NCBI GenBank assembly: GCA_021325175.1
Contig: JAJPHS010000142.1
Location: 1-35,334 of the forward strand
Direction: 5' to 3'
DNA length: 35,334 nucleotides
Source of the DNA: Terriglobia bacterium
GTDB taxonomy: Bacteria > Acidobacteriota > Terriglobia > Bryobacterales > Bryobacteraceae
Each line of letters begins with the position of its first letter. Position 1 is the stretch's first letter. The position numbers and the translations under genes were made by a program. The notes under the pieces are model-generated. The model was not told the origin of the DNA. It saw only the letters and a program-made list of their open reading frames with translations, and made no database searches. This document shows positions 32,758 through 35,334 of this stretch, in pieces.

Positions 32758-35211
32758 CTACTGGACCGGTAAAACCACCGTCGCGCTGTTAGTCCCGTTC
32801 ACATTCAGGGTGATGTTGACGTTCGAAGAAGCCGGAAAATCGCCGGTGATGGTCAACTGAACCACTTGCACGCCGACCATTCCAGCGGCGGCGCCCGCCC
32901 AATCCGGCTGCAACTGCGCCGTATCGGTATTGATGGTAACCGGATCGAGCAGCGTGTACGTGCTGGTAGTCAATATCGGGAAACCGTCGACTGCGGGTTG
33001 CGCGAACGGTCCGAGGCCGGTTGCATAGATCGTGATCTGCTCGCCATGCTGCGCCGGATTATCAAAACTCACCACGCTGCCGTCCGGACGCACGGCGAGG
33101 ATCAGCGGAAGATTCTGCGGATTCGTCTGCGTAAACGCGCCGGGCGCGTCGCGCGAAACCGTGAAGTTGCCGGAGATATCCGGCTGGCCCACCTGATGGA
33201 CCACCAGCGTGTAGTTGCCCGGCTGAAGCTCCCAGGGGACCTGCGCGCCGATCTGCGATGGCGATACGAAAACCAAAGGCAGCAGCATGTTGTTGACGGT
33301 CACCGTCACGTTGTTGATCGCCTGCGACAACGGATTGGTGGGGCCGATCTGAAGCGACGGCGCCAGGTTCTGTCCATAAATCGAAATGAGCGAGCCCGGC
33401 GCAACCGCGCCGCTCGGCGTCGGACCCGTGACGCTTTGGATGCCGGCCGGCGGTATATAGGGGACCGTTGCGAAATCGGCCTGCACGGTGTGCGGGCTGG
33501 ACATGGTCAGGACTCCGCTGGGCAGCGGTCCGGAAAGATCGCCTTCCCAGTGCGCGAACTTGTATCCGTTGTTGGCGCTGGCCGTAATTCCGATCTGCGT
33601 TCCACTCAGGTAATAACCATCGGGCGACGGCGGGATTGCGGCGAACGTTCCGCCGCCAGCCGGATTCGACACCGCCGTGAGCAGGAACGCGATCTGATAG
33701 TTCGCGGTCAGCGTGATCGTGTTCTGGCTGAAGGTGACAGTGCGCGCCGGCGTGGTGACTCCATCGGACCAGGAAACGAACTGGAAACGCGAGCCCGGAC
33801 CGGCGGAAACGCTCGCCGGCGCCACGATCTGCGACGACGATCCGCTGGACTTGCTGATCGAGCACGGCGTCGCGCACGTATTGCCGTCGACGGTGAAATT
33901 CAATCCGGTGGTGGAACTGGTCACGACCACTTGCGCCAGTTCCGAATAACTCGCCGTCAGGGCGAAGTTGCTCGCGCCGGCGGGAACGGTGATGGTATGG
34001 GTCTGCGCGCCGCCATCGGACCATCCGGTGAACGTCCAGACGCGGCCATGGGCGTCGGTCTGCGGCGATTCCGCGCTGATGGTATGCGTCGTTCCCGCGC
34101 CCCAATAGAAGTTATAGCCGGGCCAGTTGTCGCGCCCGTCGATCATCACCTTCAACCCTTGTGGATTGGTCAGGATCGTGGTGTCGGTGCCGGAAACGAA
34201 TTCGGCGGTGATGGTGTCGGCATAGCTGGTCGTCCACGGCGTGGTGTAGGCGGCGTTCTGGCCCAGGCCGTTATCGAACTGGCTGAAATCCCAGTAATTG
34301 CCTCTGGCGTCGAGCTGGTAAACCGGGCCTCCGATATGATGCACCGAGCCCGGCAGAAAATCGAACTGGCCGAAGCACAGCGGCGTAAATCCCGGAGGAG
34401 CGTTCGGGGGAAGGCGCGAATAATCCGGCTGGCAGCTTACGCCGTCGCTCGCAGCGGAGTTCGCGTTCTGCGTGGGAACGATCGATCCATCGACAATAAT
34501 ATTTAAACCCAGCGGATTTGTAATAAAATTGACGCGTTTGGCGACGGAAAATTCGGGCGTAATCGTCGACGGACCCTCAATATCCACGGTCGCGCCGGGC
34601 GCGGCCTGTAGCGAGTTCACCATGGTCGCGTAATACACCCAGCCGGGATAACCATATCCGGTGACCGTATGAGTGCCCGCGGAGACAAACAAACTCGCGC
34701 TTCCGCCATAGCACTGGTTGTCCATATAGAACAGCCCTTGCGTCCCTGACGACGGACTCGCCGGCGCCCCCGTGCAGGGGCTATTCGACGTATTCGTTCC
34801 GTTCGGAAAATTGATCGTAATCAGAAAGCTGGGGGTGACGTTGGCCACGATTGAGGTCAGCGACGGGCCGGCCGTCACCGTAATAAAATTGCTGTTCGTA
34901 ATCGGATCGACGGTTCCAGGGATCGTGCCCAGACTGGACGTCCAACCGTTGAAGTTGTAGCGGACATTTCCACCCAGCGCGTCCTGATAGATTACCGGGT
35001 TGCCGTTCTGGTCAAAGGAAAGGGGAAACTGGATAACGTGTTTGCTTCCCGCCGGCCAGGGAAAGACTTGCGGGGTAATGTAGGCGTTGCCGTCGACCAT
35101 GAACTGCGCGCCTGGCGGATTAACGCTGATATCGACCGTCGAGATCGCCTGGGCAAAGCCCGCCGCGCAGGCCAGTAACACCCCAATGATCAACCAGATA
35201 GTGCGTTTCAT
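32758..35211 (-). CDS. Secreted PEGA-like repeat protein with Solibacter-type C-terminal domain
   Basis: An 817-residue exported protein: signal peptide KRTIWLIIGVLLACAAGFAQA, then beta-rich modules. Four carry a PEGA-like phrase ending in (V/I)DG: NPPGAQFMVDG near 31, NPLGLNIIVDG near 232, NPQGLKVMIDG near 348 and STTGLNFTVDG near 432. A further module begins SNPAGGGTFAAIPP near 516. Several modules close with an F-x-x-W-x-D-G type strand (TFTGWSDGG, QFVSWSDGV, KFAHWEGDL). The C-terminal 230 residues (from about 588) match the 'Solibacter uncharacterized C-terminal domain' pattern (TIGR03437): VAPGSLISIYGQNLAP, IGAQVPWELQPGNYTLVV, GEQITIYATGLGPFAQP. The ATG at 35211 was chosen for the signal peptide; a GTG at 35232 is in frame. 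Probably surface-exposed; ligand unknown. Confidence 0.85.
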   Translation of the reverse strand: MKRTIWLIIGVLLACAAGFAQAISTVDISVNPPGAQFMVDGNAYITPQVFPWPAGSKHVIQFPLSFDQNGNPVIYQDALGGNVRYNFNGWTSSLGTIPGTVDPITNSNFITVTAGPSLTSIVANVTPSFLITINFPNGTNTSNSPCTGAPASPSSGTQGLFYMDNQCYGGSASLFVSAGTHTVTGYGYPGWVYYATMVNSLQAAPGATVDIEGPSTITPEFSVAKRVNFITNPLGLNIIVDGSIVPTQNANSAASDGVSCQPDYSRLPPNAPPGFTPLCFGQFDFLPGSVHHIGGPVYQLDARGNYWDFSQFDNGLGQNAAYTTPWTTSYADTITAEFVSGTDTTILTNPQGLKVMIDGRDNWPGYNFYWGAGTTHTISAESPQTDAHGRVWTFTGWSDGGAQTHTITVPAGASNFALTASYSELAQVVVTSSTTGLNFTVDGNTCATPCSISKSSGSSSQIVAPASVSAGPGSRFQFVSWSDGVTTPARTVTFSQNTITLTANYQIAFLLTAVSNPAGGGTFAAIPPSPDGYYLSGTQIGITASANNGYKFAHWEGDLSGPLPSGVLTMSSPHTVQADFATVPYIPPAGIQSVTGPTPSGAVAPGSLISIYGQNLAPSLQIGPTNPLSQAINNVTVTVNNMLLPLVFVSPSQIGAQVPWELQPGNYTLVVHQVGQPDISGNFTVSRDAPGAFTQTNPQNLPLILAVRPDGSVVSFDNPAQHGEQITIYATGLGPFAQPAVDGFPILTTSTYTLLDPVTINTDTAQLQPDWAGAAAGMVGVQVVQLTITGDFPASSNVNITLNVNGTNSATVVLPVQ

Positions 35212-35239
35212 GAGCCGATTCGTTTCCTCCACGCGCCTA

Positions 35240-35260
35240 GGACTAAGCGATACATAGTCC
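35240..35260. repeat. Inverted repeat upstream of the PEGA-like protein gene
   Basis: GGACTA, nine bases, TAGTCC at 35240-35260, 29 bases upstream of the ATG at 35211. It could be an operator or leader hairpin. The rest of the sequence to the window edge (35261-35334) shows nothing recognisable. Confidence 0.3.
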
Positions 35261-35334
35261 CAAGGGGTAATCGGCAGGCGTGAAATGAAGCTTTAGCGCG
35301 TCAGGGGAGGCGTGAATTGGTGAGCCGGGCGGGA

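Noticed and set aside
32866-34506. A 546-codon open frame on the plus strand opposite the PEGA-like gene
   Set aside because: The translation is rich in Arg and Gly with no domain pattern, as expected for an antisense frame in high-GC DNA; the minus-strand gene has a signal peptide and recognisable domains.

Overview
The window looks like chromosomal DNA of an acidobacterium of the Bryobacterales / 'Candidatus Solibacter' type. The strongest taxonomic signs are two duplicated orphan FtsX/MacB-like permeases (ADOP family), a secreted protein ending in a Solibacter-type C-terminal domain (TIGR03437-like), high GC, and frequent GTG/TTG starts. No mobile element, CRISPR array, rRNA or tRNA gene was recognised. 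No gap between genes exceeds 300 bp, and many genes overlap by a few bases. All identifications are by eye; no database search was run.

Layout. (1) 1-5.7 kb: the end of efp (+), meeting a minus-strand series of small membrane protein, methylmalonyl-CoA mutase large chain, trmFO, xerC and selA. (2) 5.9-9.4 kb (+): a small acidic protein, an RlmA-like rRNA methyltransferase, and a membrane-anchored sensor/HAMP-trehalose-6-phosphate-synthase fusion. (3) 9.4-15.9 kb (-): hslV-hslU-lipoprotein joined by stop/start overlaps, then an ADOP permease, a secreted protein and a DUF488 protein. (4) 15.9-18.8 kb (+): a Yip1-like/TPR membrane protein and an exported M20D-type peptidase. (5) 18.8-21.3 kb: a divergent pair of two-gene operons whose start codons share bases. 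One encodes a putatively exported methyltransferase plus a membrane protein; the other encodes a DUF4352-like lipoprotein plus a secreted two-domain protein. (6) 21.3-24.4 kb: SDR oxidoreductase and DUF72 (+), facing glnA (-) across a hairpin terminator. (7) 24.6-30.3 kb (+): a compact three-gene cell-surface cluster ('ADPGTG' small protein, NoeA-like methyltransferase, membrane alkaline-phosphatase-superfamily protein), then a second ADOP permease. (8) 30.3-35.3 kb: an OmpA-family protein (-), infC (+) with a possible overlapping leader ORF, and a large secreted PEGA-like repeat protein (-).

Most genes are housekeeping (translation, tRNA/rRNA modification, selenium incorporation, chromosome dimer resolution, proteolysis, nitrogen assimilation) interleaved with envelope proteins. 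The best candidates for under-described biology are the HAMP-trehalose synthase fusion, the 24.6-27.9 kb surface cluster, the exported methyltransferase, the peptidase with a Cys-to-Glu change in its metal motif, and the tandem PEGA-like secreted protein.
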